The translations under genes were made by a program, and so were the position numbers. Shown here piece after piece: positions 12,406-23,525 of a stretch of 64,000 nt of DNA. Source of the DNA: Lamellibrachia columna. Its lineage: Eukaryota > Annelida > Polychaeta > Sabellida > Siboglinidae. A model generated the notes under the pieces. That model did no database searches. It was not told where the DNA came from and was given only the letters and a program-made list of their open reading frames with translations. How positions within the stretch are numbered: position 1 is the stretch's first letter; every line of letters begins with the position of its first letter. Location of the stretch: the NCBI GenBank assembly GCA_963662155.1, contig OY759267.1, positions 15,500,989-15,564,988 on the forward strand, in the 5' to 3' direction.

Positions 12406-14486
12406 CTGACCACTTGCAAGGTCTACAAGGCAGACAAACTGTTTCTGCCTCAGTATTGAAGGGGATGGAGAAAACCCAAGGAGCTCACCCAGACAGATAA
12501 GACAGATGACCTTGGGCTATGACAGACAATGGAGATGCCACCATTTGATGGGGGCAGTAAAGGGTGACTTGTGTCTGTGGACAGGGCAAAGTGTACAGGG
12601 GCGAGCAGTGTAGTAGGGGAGTGTCTGGTACCAAAATATCCAATTGTTGAACATCCAGAAAGGATGTTGCACATGGGGCATTTCGCACTTTGTAAAACCA
12701 ATGTTTTTACATTGCAAAATAGGTACAACAGTTCTTTCTCATGCCTTTATACAAAGAATGGATAAAATTATCTGCCTGGGTCAGGTATATGGTACATGGA
12801 AAGGGTAAGTGTATGTATGCCAACAATAAAAGCACAATACTGTAAGATTGTCATTGATAAGCCAACTTTGTCCACTGTACAAACTACCGACACTTGGCTG
12901 ATTTAGTAGTTTGTTTGGACTACTTAGTTCACCTTGAATTGATTGGACTTGATTTTAACCATGCTTCCTTTATGGATTAAATGTGTGAATTACGTAAGTA
13001 CCATGACCTTTTGAGTGCAAGAATTTTTGGGCTTGCCAAAACACTGCATATTCGTTAGTTATGCCACAGCAACCAGACGTTTTTGTATCATGCCAGCATT
13101 CAGTGTATTGTTGAAAACAAACTTCCATGTCAACATGAAAACCATGATTAGTCAAACTTGGAACACATAACTATTGTCATCTTTTGGATAGTTTGTAATA
13201 TCTTTGAATTACGATTTTCTTCAACCACAACTATTTTTATTACTTACTCAATGTTTCGACTACCATCGGCAGCTTTCATCAGGAATTCTGGGACGGCAAG
13301 TTCTTCCTCTGCTAACCAGTTGTCTTGGTAAGCACGCCGTCCCATATGTCACTCATTCTATATCCCCCCTTGTCTGGATTCATGACTGGAGTTGTCTTTC
13401 GGATCTATATAGCCTCTTTGATCCATCTTGCATTTCTGTTACACTCTGTCAATCACTTTTGTCCCCTCCCAGTCTTTGATGCAAATGTTCCTGCCTGCAT
13501 GGTCTGTTATTGCAGAGTTATGTTTAATCACCGTTGACACTCTCTTCTGTTCCGAAACAGAGACTTTTTCCAACATAATGTGAAATGTTTGATACTAAAA
13601 GGGAAAACTTCAGCACCAGCATTTGTTGACTGCAACTATTTATTCACTAATTCAAAGATTATTTGTTTAATATACCACCAGTGTCCTATGCCCAGAATAT
13701 AAAATTGTCTTCCATCTCCATACTTTACAATCATTCAAACTGGTACATATTTACATGATAGGCCTAAATGAGTATAGTAGCAAATTGTTTATGTAGCCAT
13801 AGTCAGGTTTCTCTGTGTGGTATGTCTGGGAATCTTAGGTGTTAATGCACTTCATGTTATGTACGGCAGGTGTTGTGCAGGTAGCACAGGTAGAAGCTAT
13901 GTAAAATTAACAGAAGTTGCAATGTCCATAATACTGACCATTGGGACAACATAATATTGAGGTCATTTATCTACAAGGTGGATTTGTTTCACTGTGATAT
14001 ACCGCAAATAAATATAATTACAGTAATGTTCAAATAATAACTGCTCTTAGACAAGTTTCAATTTGCTGTGCTGCATGTTTGAATATTCAGCAATCAAAAG
14101 ATGACAAAACAGTTGTCTTGCCCCTAGGGTAACCAAGGTTCTGGGGCTCCAACCGCATAATCAGCTAACATAGTGTTTTTCTTGGCCATTTTGCATATTC
14201 TTTTCAATGACCAAGTGCCTATTTACAAGGGGATTACTACAATAGCTGACACTTGTACACATGGGACTTCTGGAATGTTATTCTATCTGGGAGGGCATAC
14301 ATAACAAGTGCTTCATCCTGTGTCCAATTTCCCTCTCTGGTCTCCCAACATCCCAGACTGATGGGACATTCACTCCCCCATCCTGTGTTTTTCCTAGTGC
14401 CACTGATGACTCTGATAACAGGTCCTGCCTTGGATGTCTTCACTTATCACTGTTATGAGATGCATCTGTGGCCACTAGTGGCTGCC
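12406..14486. other. Non-coding stretch, possible dispersed-repeat end at 13240-13290
   Basis: No exon recognised. On the minus strand around 13285-13245 the sequence has the form CCTGATGA, a short imperfect stem, then CGAAACATTGAGTAA. Such a motif is common near the ends of invertebrate dispersed repeats, so the surrounding few hundred bases may be an old element. The rest is AT-rich with no clear structure. Confidence 0.35.
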
Positions 14487-14905
14487 AGGCTGTCATGGTG
14501 GGGTGGTGGGGTGAAGGTAGAGGATCCCTAATGGTGGTGGTGCATGGAGGTGGTGGTTGTAAATTTCTAATGGTGGTGGATCTCTATTCATGGTGGTGGT
14601 GGTGGTGATGGATCCATAATGGTGGTGGTAGAGGTTGTGGTTGTGAAATTCTAATGGTGGTGGTGGTGGATCCATATTTATGGTGGTGGTGGTAATGGAT
14701 CCATAATGGTGGTGGTAGAGGTGGTAGTCGTGAATTTATAATGGTGGTGGTGGTGGATCTCTATTTATGGTGGTGGTGGTAATGGATCCATAATGGTGGT
14801 GGTAGAGGTGGTGGTTGTGAATTTCTAATGATGGTGGTTGTGCATCCCTAATGGCGGTGGTGGTGGAGGATCTATATTGGTGGTGGCGGCGGTGGTGGTG
14901 GGTGA
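14487..14905. repeat. GGT-rich compound minisatellite
   Basis: GGT/GGA triplet runs are embedded in longer imperfect units of roughly 90 bp, recognisable by recurring TTTATGGTGGTGG, AATGGATCCATAATGG and GTAGAGGTGGT segments. The strand bias is complete: G and T on plus, C and A on minus. Confidence 0.9.
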
Positions 14906-16384
14906 GAATATGAAGGAAATGTTTTATGTGACCTCTAAAGGTTAGAATGTATTGTCAAAAGGAGGAAGGTTTTTGCCATATTCCATTTGAACCAGGCCCA
15001 GTAGGCAATAATTGTTTACCACTCCATAATGTGACAAGGAAATTATATGATAAATTAAATTATTAAATTATAAATTGTTACTTTCCAAACTATTGTAGTT
15101 CACTAGACCAGTCCTAGAGTTGAAATTTTAAATGAGAGTTTGCAGAAATGCCAATAAAATAATTTGACCATGATGAAAATACATTGTTTAATTTTAATTT
15201 TGTGACTCACTCACTCATGACCCTTTCGAAGATAAAATGTATATTCTATAAGGTTTATTGTGAATAAAAAATAAATGTTCATTATTATTACAGCACATCT
15301 ACAAATGACAACATCCACGCTATCTCTCCACCTTACAAGAGATGACATGGATGCTTCCATTCTCCACAACCCTCACCCAAACCGCAGAGATAACAAACTG
15401 TACAAAAAGTGTGCATCCTGTAATCGGTATCGCCTTGCAACAACAAGTTGTCACCGTCACGTGTCACATGTGACAGTGGAGTGTCATGGGTCACATGGGA
15501 CGATTACACAATCTGTCAAGCTGACAGTATGTGACACTCCAGTAGTTCTAGTCCTAGTCACATATAGTTACATTCCTTCTCACACTGACACAAGTTTTCC
15601 AGCCTAATTTAAAACAATGCTCTTGTAACGATGTAAGAAGATATCAGCTAAGTTTAAAGGGAATGTGCAATGAGCTTCACTGGTTAACTGATACAGATTT
15701 CATATAATTAAAATGCCCCAAATTCTCTGAATTTTTAATCTGAAAGTATATCTAAATTAACAATGTTATTCTTTATGTTTTAATCTTTATTGATGTAGTA
15801 TATATTATATTTCACCTTCAAAGGAGAAGATACATTGGTCTGTCCTTGATTACATTAATATATGTCTTAAAACTAGTACATTTTAATTAATTGCGTAATG
15901 TTATATTAAAAAAAATATTAAGTGGTGAAAGTTCACGGTAGTAAAGGATTTTTCTGACGGTATTATTTTTAACCAACTAAAATGTTATAAATACTATTAA
16001 ATTCAGTGTTGCAATGTCCCATTAACCAATGAAAATCACTACTGATCTGCTTCAAAATAATGCTCATGTGATGACATAAGAAGATATCAGCCAGGTTTAA
16101 CCCTGCATGCTACGTCAGTCACATCAGATTAAAAGTGACAGAACATTTAGACCGATGATCGCTGCTGAAAGCTGTCCTATGATATTTAGATGATACAGTT
16201 TACCCTATGTTAATATCATCTTCCAGACAAGATGTTTGTGTCATGTATATGATTAGATATCTGGTAAATGGAACCATACTTGTTGATCTTTCCTTTCATA
16301 TGCTCTTCATATACAACTCAGGGGTGGTTGCAGAGTGCATTTTTGTGCTCTAAATCAAAAGTGCATGGGAAAGGTTGTACTATT
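14906..16384. other. Non-coding stretch with palindromic cluster near 15.46-15.54 kb
   Basis: No gene recognised. A perfect 14-bp palindrome TGTCACATGTGACA lies at 15462-15475, followed by a 9-bp inverted pair GGAGTGTCA (15478-15486) / TGACACTCC (15532-15540). Two segments near 15616-15665 and 16056-16105 share AAGAAGATATCAGC and similar flanks, suggesting a duplicated repeat fragment. A 110-codon plus ORF (15275-15607) covers this but has no known domain. Confidence 0.4.
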
Positions 16385-16389
16385 ATATA

Positions 16390-16474
<85 letters not shown>
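16385..16474. repeat. (TG)n(TA)n microsatellite
   Basis: A short TG run passes into about 38 perfect TA dinucleotides before the unique sequence starting CCCAAAGC. Confidence 0.97.
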
Positions 16475-16477
<3 letters not shown>

Positions 16478-17689
16478 AAAGCAGGAGTTTGCATGACACC
16501 TGGTATGTCTGTATGGGAACAGAAATGTTCACCAGATAGGTAGGTCAGTTATATAATGCTCAACTGAGGGCCAAGGTGTGGTGCTTTCGACTCAAGCTGC
16601 CATCTCATATTGTTTTTAAAAAAATTTGCACAATTTGTTTAGCAACTGACATATGGGAAGGAAGTTCAAGATATGTTTTTCAGTCAAGATACTAATTGCC
16701 ATTGGTTCTTTCTACTTAGTGCCTAAGAATGGAAGGAAAAGATCACAGACAGTGGCTAAATCTGTAAACTGCTACGAGTAATGGTCTCTACCATTAACCA
16801 ACCAATATGATGTGACAGATCATCCAGGGCTCAGACAATTATACTAATATCCTCACACAATGACAGGACAAAACAAAAATGGCACATTTCAATTTCTGTA
16901 GACATTTTAAAGGCAAGAGACTAAATATTGAGTGTTAGGCTCAGACAGCTTTAACTAATCATACGTAGAGATTTCGGGGGAGTGGGAGGTGAGGGGAGAG
17001 AGAGTAAGAGATAGGAGGAGTGGCGATGGGTGGTGGAGATGGCAATGAAACAGGATCAGTAACAGAAGGAAAACAAAAATCAATGACTGGTATTGATGCC
17101 AGCCTCCCCCCCCCGGACTTCAGGGAAAAAGAGGAGAGCAATAATGTAGCCAGTTAAACAGACACTGGGTGTAGACAATGTGGGAATCTTCATTAGCAAG
17201 AAACAGTCTGTGCAAGACATGAAGTGATTACTGTGGTTCACACAGATGCACAGACACTTGGAGATAGTGACAGATGGGGCACATCCTGTAGACTGGGCTG
17301 CTGAAAGAGATAGGAAGTGTTTGCTATGAGAGCAGCATCTCCTGCCTTCAAGGTTTTTTCCCTCCTCCGATTACCCACTGTTTGTGTATCAACTGCAGCA
17401 GGAAGTTTGTTTACTTTGGGGCGACAGACCGTGAAGACATCTTCCATCCTCCCATAAATATATCATACCCATATCTGAGATATTTATTTTAGGCACCCAA
17501 TCTGTATGCCATGAAGTGCACCCACAGAAGAGAAGACATGGGGAGTTTGACCTAGAGAGGGAGTACAGAATTTCACTATTTTTACTATAGATGATCAATT
17601 CATATTATAACAGGAATAATTATAGTATCAACAGTGCTTCAATTGATCCATCTGAGAAAACTAGCAGTAAAGCAAAACTGAAGGCAACT
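16475..17689. other. Non-coding stretch
   Basis: No exon, RNA gene or clear element seen. A purine-rich block with GGGAGTGGGAGGTGAGGGG occurs near 16977-17020 and a C8 run near 17107-17115. Confidence 0.4.
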
Positions 17690-18305
17690 CTCTCTCTCGT
17701 CTCCCTTTCCCTCTCCCACTGCCTCTCCCTTTCCCTTGCCCTCTCCCACTGTGTTTCCCTTTCTCTCTGCCACTTCTTTTCCATTTCCCTCTCCCACTGT
17801 CTCTCCCTTCACTCTCTCTCTTCCACTGCCTTTCCCTTTCTCGCTCCTTTTCCCTTACCCTCTCCCACTGTGTTTCCCTTTCTCTCTGCCACTTCTTTTC
17901 CATTTCCCTATCCCTCTCCCACTGCCTCTCCCTTTTCCTCTCCCACTGTCTCTCCCTTTCCGTCTTCCTCTCCATTTCCCTCTTCTTCTTCCAATGTCTC
18001 TCCCTTTTCCTCTCCATGTCCCACTGCCTTCCCCTTTCCCATGCCACTGCCTCTCCCTCTGCCACTGTCTCTCCCTTTCCCTCTCCCACTGCCTCTCCCT
18101 CTCCCACTTCCTCTCCCTTTCCCTCTCCATGTCCCATTGCCTTTCCCTCTCCCATTGCTTCTCCCTTTCCCTCTCCATGTCCCATTGCCTTTCCCTCTCC
18201 CACTGCCTCTCCCTTTCCCTCTCCATGTCGCATCGCCTTTCCCTCTCCCATTGCCTCTCTCTCTGTCACTGCCTCTCCCTCTCCCTCTCCCACTATCTTT
18301 CCATT
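17690..18305. repeat. 600-bp polypyrimidine minisatellite (CTCTCCCTTTCC-type)
   Basis: About 615 bases of almost pure C/T on the plus strand, built from CTCTCCCACTGCCTCTCCC and CTCTCCATGTCCCATTGCC type blocks in changing order. It generates Ser/Leu/Pro-rich ORFs on plus (17591-18481, and 17736-18362 in another frame) and Glu/Arg/Lys-rich ORFs on minus (18359-17661), all compositional. Confidence 0.95.
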
Positions 18306-19724
18306 ACGCAAATAATTACAACACTGTATTGCAAATACTTCAAGACACAGTATCTCCATTGAATTCTATTCATTGGCACCAACTAGTATATGAAAAAATT
18401 TACGAATGTGGAAAATCTACGGTCCCATCCCCTAAATTTATGGCCCCGATTCGCTGTGCCCATCCCTGGCAGATGAAGTAGGCAGCTCAATTAGTTCAAT
18501 ACTGCCCTATCCCAGAATGTCATGAGAAACCCACAACCTCTCTGGAATTAAGAGAAAGGTTCTGGGTGAGTCAGATGGTTGAAGTCCCAGACACTCATTA
18601 GTTGGACCCAAGACTTGGCGGCAGAGAACTGCCTCCACTGCCAGTACTGATGCCCTTCAACTGAGACACATGGTTGAATTTTCGGAACATCCGTGTGGCT
18701 ATCTTTCCCACAATTCCCTGTCTCCGCCAATTAGTCTGGAAAGAGGCGATGCGGGTGCATTCTATCTGTGGGAGCGATATCAGGGTTTGGAGCAGGCGGC
18801 AGTTTATTGTGCGGCTTGTAAGAGGTGGGGAAGGTATTTGTGGGACTGGGCTTAGTGGGAGAGGGTGCCCATCAATGTCTCTCAGTGTCTGCTCACAGGA
18901 AGCGGAATGACATCTAACCCGACAATTCAATATCTGTTATCTTTCGACACTTGTCTGCCGTCACGGATCTGGTGTGGCTGTCCTGGTGTCACAAGCTGGG
19001 AGACATCCAAGCTGGCTGGGGTCAACTCAGTTCTACCCTCAGTCCCCATCCTTATGACACATGATGATGATAATGATTGTGATCATATGTATAAGATGAC
19101 TTTGATGGTGGTTATGCCAATGATGATGGTGATGATAATGAAGATTACTATGGTGATCCAGATGCTTAGAATGTGATTGATGAAGATGCAAATTATCTTT
19201 GTTGATGGCAGTGATAATGAAAACATGAGGACATGAGGATGAGGTGTTTTGGTCTTGGTGGATGGCAGAAGAGCTGCCTTCTGAGCAAAACCCATGTTCT
19301 TAGAATCAGGAAACACTAATACCACCCAACACAGTCATTAGAGAACCAATAAAACGCTGTGATGTGTGGCAGCAATCCTGACTCTCGTTACCTCCATGTA
19401 CTTCTCTTCAGTGTGATGTAATTAAACACTTTAGCAACACCTAAAAAGCTTCTGTTTAAAATCTACCTGACATTAGGCATTAACCCAACCAAATGGTACC
19501 CACCTCCTGCAGTGCCCCAGGGGGTACTTCAGGGGGCAGGGTGTGACTGTGTTTATGGCTCGGAACACTTGAACACAGGCTGGCCACATGGCAGTTATGA
19601 GTGTGTAAATGGCAGGGCAGACATTGGAGAAGATTACTGATATCTCACACACAGATAGACCAAGTGTCCTTCCACTGTTTACACAGGTATCCATGATTCA
19701 TCCCCAGGGAACACAGAGGAACAG
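18306..19724. other. Non-coding stretch, somewhat CpG-richer at 18.55-19.05 kb
   Basis: No gene identified. Overlapping ORFs on both strands at 18598-18930 carry no motif I recognise. An imperfect ATGATGG/GATGATAATG-rich block lies at 19060-19215. Confidence 0.35.
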
Positions 19725-19800
19725 GGACATGGGATAGTGGTTTTGTCTGCCACTTAGGCTCCCGGGGCTCAAGTCCCAGGGCATCTATTTTAATGTTGGC
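19725..19800 (+). mobile_element. Possible tRNA-derived SINE head
   Basis: Seen: TGGGATAGTGGTTTTGTCTG followed about 25 bases later by GGGGCTCAAGTCCC. Known: RNA polymerase III promoters of tRNAs and tRNA-derived SINEs use an A box (TGGCnnAGTGG) and a B box (GGTTCGAnTCC). Both are matched with a few differences and roughly correct spacing. No cloverleaf with a full acceptor stem could be drawn, so a functional tRNA is unlikely. The SINE body is not defined; an AT repeat follows shortly. Confidence 0.4.
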
Positions 19801-19838
19801 CATCAATGACTATTTAAATTAAATACTAATGTTATTTC

Positions 19839-19839
19839 T

Positions 19840-19928
<89 letters not shown>

Positions 19929-19935
19929 ATATGCA

Positions 19936-20004
<69 letters not shown>

Positions 20005-20040
20005 ATATTATATATATATATATATACACATACATACATA
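19839..20040. repeat. (TA)n microsatellite with TATATG variants
   Basis: About 200 bases of TA dinucleotides interrupted by TACA and TATG variants, ending in ACACATACATACATA. A roughly 40-bp segment just left of it (TTTAAATTAAATACTAATG at about 19813) recurs at about 20051, so the microsatellite sits between two copies of its own flank. Confidence 0.95.
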
Positions 20041-20087
20041 TTCAATGACTGTTTAAATTAATTACCAATGCTATTTTCTTATATATA

Positions 20088-20252
20088 TTTAATTTGTTGG
20101 CTGTGACCTCAAATGATATGTAAGTATGTGTGAAAAGAAAAGTTAATTCTATGTATATAAACAAAGAATATCACGTATATAAAAGTAAAGTATATGTATG
20201 TAAAATAATAAATATATACTTGTTATATACATATATTTACATAATTATAATT

Positions 20253-20329
<77 letters not shown>

Positions 20330-20333
20330 CGTC

Positions 20334-20367
<34 letters not shown>

Positions 20368-20551
20368 CACACACATATATAAATTGTTATTAAGTATATA
20401 TATATATAGAAAGTTAAGTAAATGTATATTATTTTATATACATATACTTTACTTTTATATATACATGATATTCTTTGTTTCTATACATATAATTTACTTT
20501 TCTATTCACACATACTTACATATCATTTGAGGTCACAGCCAACAGATTAAA
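20088..20551. mobile_element. Foldback (inverted-repeat) element with AT-repeat loop
   Basis: Seen: arm 20088-20210 (beginning TTTAATTTGTTGGCTGTGAC) and arm 20427-20551 (reverse complement beginning TTTAATCTGTTGGCTGTGAC) match over about 120 bp with a few substitutions and indels. The 216-bp loop is mostly (TA)n with ACACACACGTC. Inferred: a palindromic non-autonomous element or the outcome of an inverted duplication, whose centre has expanded as a microsatellite. No target-site duplication could be fixed. Confidence 0.75.
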
Positions 20552-21231
20552 TAAGTCAACTGTTGTTCTGTGGTTACTCTGTTCTACCTGACTAGAGCTG
20601 CCTAATTAGTGACCAGAGTGAGCACATGCAAAGCAAACTCACATTCTGCAGTGAACTTTAGCCTGGGGACCAGGCATTATAACCATGCCACTTTCACAGG
20701 CCATGAATAAAGCAGAAAACAGTTATAGTTGTGTTGAAGCAGGATATCTGTATTGTTTCTGATGCATCAGTAAACCCTTTCTTGTAATATTTCTCATGCT
20801 GGTTTTGCAAATTATTCTATCACCCAACTGTATGGAAGTTGAAATGAAAAGAGGCATCACAAAACCTGTGAAAAGAGTCCACCTGAATGGTTTTCCCACA
20901 GATACCCCAAGTCTATCCTAATGATAGGGTGAAGAAATATAGCCAGTCTTCCTGGGTTCAGACCAGTGCAGGGAAGGGTAATGCTAAATGAAGTGTGAAT
21001 GACATAATCCATCCCAGAGGGAATACTAAATTGAAACACATCATCTTGTTTCTCATAGTCATGCCTGGTAAATAGGCTGTAATCTCTGCAGTACTTTCAA
21101 TGATATGTGTCTTTAATTCCCATCAACTCTGTCAAACCTTTAATACAGTAAACTGTTTTCTTGCAAACTTGACAACTGTAATTGTTATTTCATACACACT
21201 TTTCTAAAAATGTGTTATGATGTATTATAGA
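20552..21231. other. Non-coding stretch
   Basis: No gene or repeat recognised in this interval between the foldback element and the 27-bp array. Confidence 0.4.
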
Positions 21232-23525
21232 TCAATCTTTCTCCACCAATTGTATGTGGTAGTCTTTCTCCACCAATTGTATGTGGTAGTCTTTCTCCAC
21301 CAATTGTATGTGGTAGTCTTTCTCAACCAATTGTATGTGGTAGTCTTTCTCAGCCAATTGTATGTGGTAGTCTTTCTCAGCCAATTGTATGTGGCAGTCT
21401 TTCTCCACCAATTGTATGTGGTAGTCTTTCTCCACCAATTGTATGTGGTAGTCTTTCTCAACCAATTGTATGTGGTAGTCTTTCTCAGCCAATTGTATGT
21501 GGTAGTCTTTCTCAGCCAATTGTATGCGGTAGTCTTTCTCAACCAATTGTATGTGGTAGTCTTTCTTCACCAGTTGTATGTGGCAGTCTTTCTCCACCAA
21601 TTGTATGTGGTAGTCTTTCTCAACCAATTATATGTGGTAGTCTTTCTCAACCAGTTGTATGTGGTAGTCTTTCTCAACCAACTGTATGTGGTAGTCTTTC
21701 TCAACCAATTGTATGTGGTAGTATTTCTCCACCAGTTGTATGTGGCAGTCTTTCTCCACCAATTGTATGTGGTAGTCTTTCTCAACCAATTGTATGTGGC
21801 AGTATTTATCCACCAATTGTATATGGCAGTCTTTCTCAACCAACTGTATGTGGTAGTCTTTCTCAAACAATTGTATGTGGCAGTATTTCTCCACCAATTG
21901 TATGTGGCAGTCTTTCTCCACCAATTGTATGTGGTAGTCTTTCTCAACCAATTGTATGTGGCAGTCTTTCTCAACCAATTTTATGTGGTAGTCTTTCTCA
22001 ACCAATTGTATGTGGCCGTCTTTTTCCACCAATTGAATGTGGCAGTCTTTCTCAACCAATTATATGTGGTAGTATTTCTCCACCAATTGTATGTGGCAGT
22101 CTTTCTCCACCAATTGTATGTGGTAGTCTTTCTCAACCAATTGTATGTGGCAGTCTTTCTCAACCAAATGTATGTGGCAGTCTTTCTCAACCAATTTTAT
22201 GTGGTAGTCTTTCTCAACCAATTGTATGTGGCTGTCTTTTTCCACCAATTGAATGTGGCAGTCTTTCTCAACCAATTGTATGTGGTAGTCTTTCTCAACC
22301 AATTGTATGTGGCAGTCTTTCTCCACCAATAGTATGTGGTAGTCTTTCTCAACCAATCGTTTGTGGCAATCTTTCTCCACCAATTGTATGTGGCAGTCTT
22401 TCTCAACCAATTGTATGTGGTAGTCTTTCTCAACCAATTGTATGTGGCAGTCTTTCTCCACCAGTTGTATGTGGCAGTCTTTCTCCACAAATTGTATGTG
22501 GTAGTCTTTCTCAACCAATTGTATGTGGTAGTCTTTATCCACCAATTGTATGTGGTAGTCTTTCTCAACCAATTGTATGTGGTAGTCTTTCTCAACCAAT
22601 TGCATGTGGTAGTCTTTCTCATCCAATTGTTTGTGGCAGTCTTTCTCAACCAATTGCATGTGGTAGTCTTTCTTATCCAATTGTTTGTGGCAGTCTTTCT
22701 CCTCCAATTGTATGTGGTAGTCTTTCTCAACCAATTGTATGTGGCCGTCTTTTTCCACCAATTGAATGTGGCAGTCTTTCTCAACCAATTATATGTGGTA
22801 GTATTTCTCCACCAATTGTATGTGGCAGTCTTTCTCCACCAATTGTATGTGGTAGTCTTTCTCAACCAATTGTATGTGGCAGTCTTTCTCAACCAAATGT
22901 ATGTGGCAGTCTTTCTCAACCAATTTTATGTGGTAGTCTTTCTCAACCAATTGTATGTGGCTGTCTTTTTCCACCAATTGAATGTGGCAGTCTTTCTCAA
23001 CCAATTGTATGTGGTAGTCTTTCTCAACCAATTGTATGTGGCAGTCTTTCTCCACCAATAGTATGTGGTAGTCTTTCTCAACCAATCGTTTGTGGCAATC
23101 TTTCTCCACCAATTGTATGTGGCAGTCTTTCTCAACCAATTGTATGTGGTAGTCTTTCTCAACCAATTGTATGTGGCAGTCTTTCTCCACCAGTTGTATG
23201 TGGCAGTCTTTCTCCACAAATTGTATGTGGTAGTCTTTCTCAACCAATTGTATGTGGTAGTCTTTATCCACCAATTGTATGTGGTAGTCTTTCTCAACCA
23301 ATTGTATGTGGTAGTCTTTCTCAACCAATTGCATGTGGTAGTCTTTCTCATCCAATTGTTTGTGGCAGTCTTTCTCAACCAATTGCATGTGGTAGTCTTT
23401 CTTATCCAATTGTTTGTGGCAGTCTTTCTCCTCCAATTGTATGTGGTAGTCTTTCTCAACCAATTGTATGTGGCAGTCTTTCTCAACCAATTGTTTGTGG
23501 CAGTCTTTCTCAACCAATTGTTTAT
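21232..23525. repeat. 27-bp minisatellite array, about 85 copies, with 729-bp higher-order repeat
   Basis: Consensus unit TTGTATGTGGTAGTCTTTCT plus CAACCAA; variants alternate TAG/CAG and CAACC/CCACC/CAGCC. The right half contains a tandem duplication of 27 units: TATATGTGGTAGTATTTCTCC at 22061 recurs at 22790, exactly 729 bases on, and the intervening variants agree almost throughout. Because 27 is a multiple of 3, long ORFs arise in several frames (plus strand QLYVVVFLN-type 9-residue repeats at 21217-22332, 22336-23061 and 23065-23571). They are broken by TAG at the same position in both higher-order copies. No start context, splice sites or codon-level constraint suggest a protein. Confidence 0.97.

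Noticed and set aside
13240..13290. Hammerhead ribozyme (CTGATGA...CGAAAC on the minus strand)
   Set aside because: Stem II is plausible, but the base pair next to the core is mismatched, stem III would have only two pairs and no stem I can be drawn.
17591..18481. 296-codon Ser/Leu/Pro ORF and antisense Glu/Arg ORF
   Set aside because: Caused by the polypyrimidine minisatellite; no complex sequence outside it.
19725..19800. Functional tRNA gene
   Set aside because: Box-like motifs only; no full cloverleaf could be paired.
21232..23525. CRISPR-like array
   Set aside because: Units are contiguous without unique spacers and the context is animal DNA.
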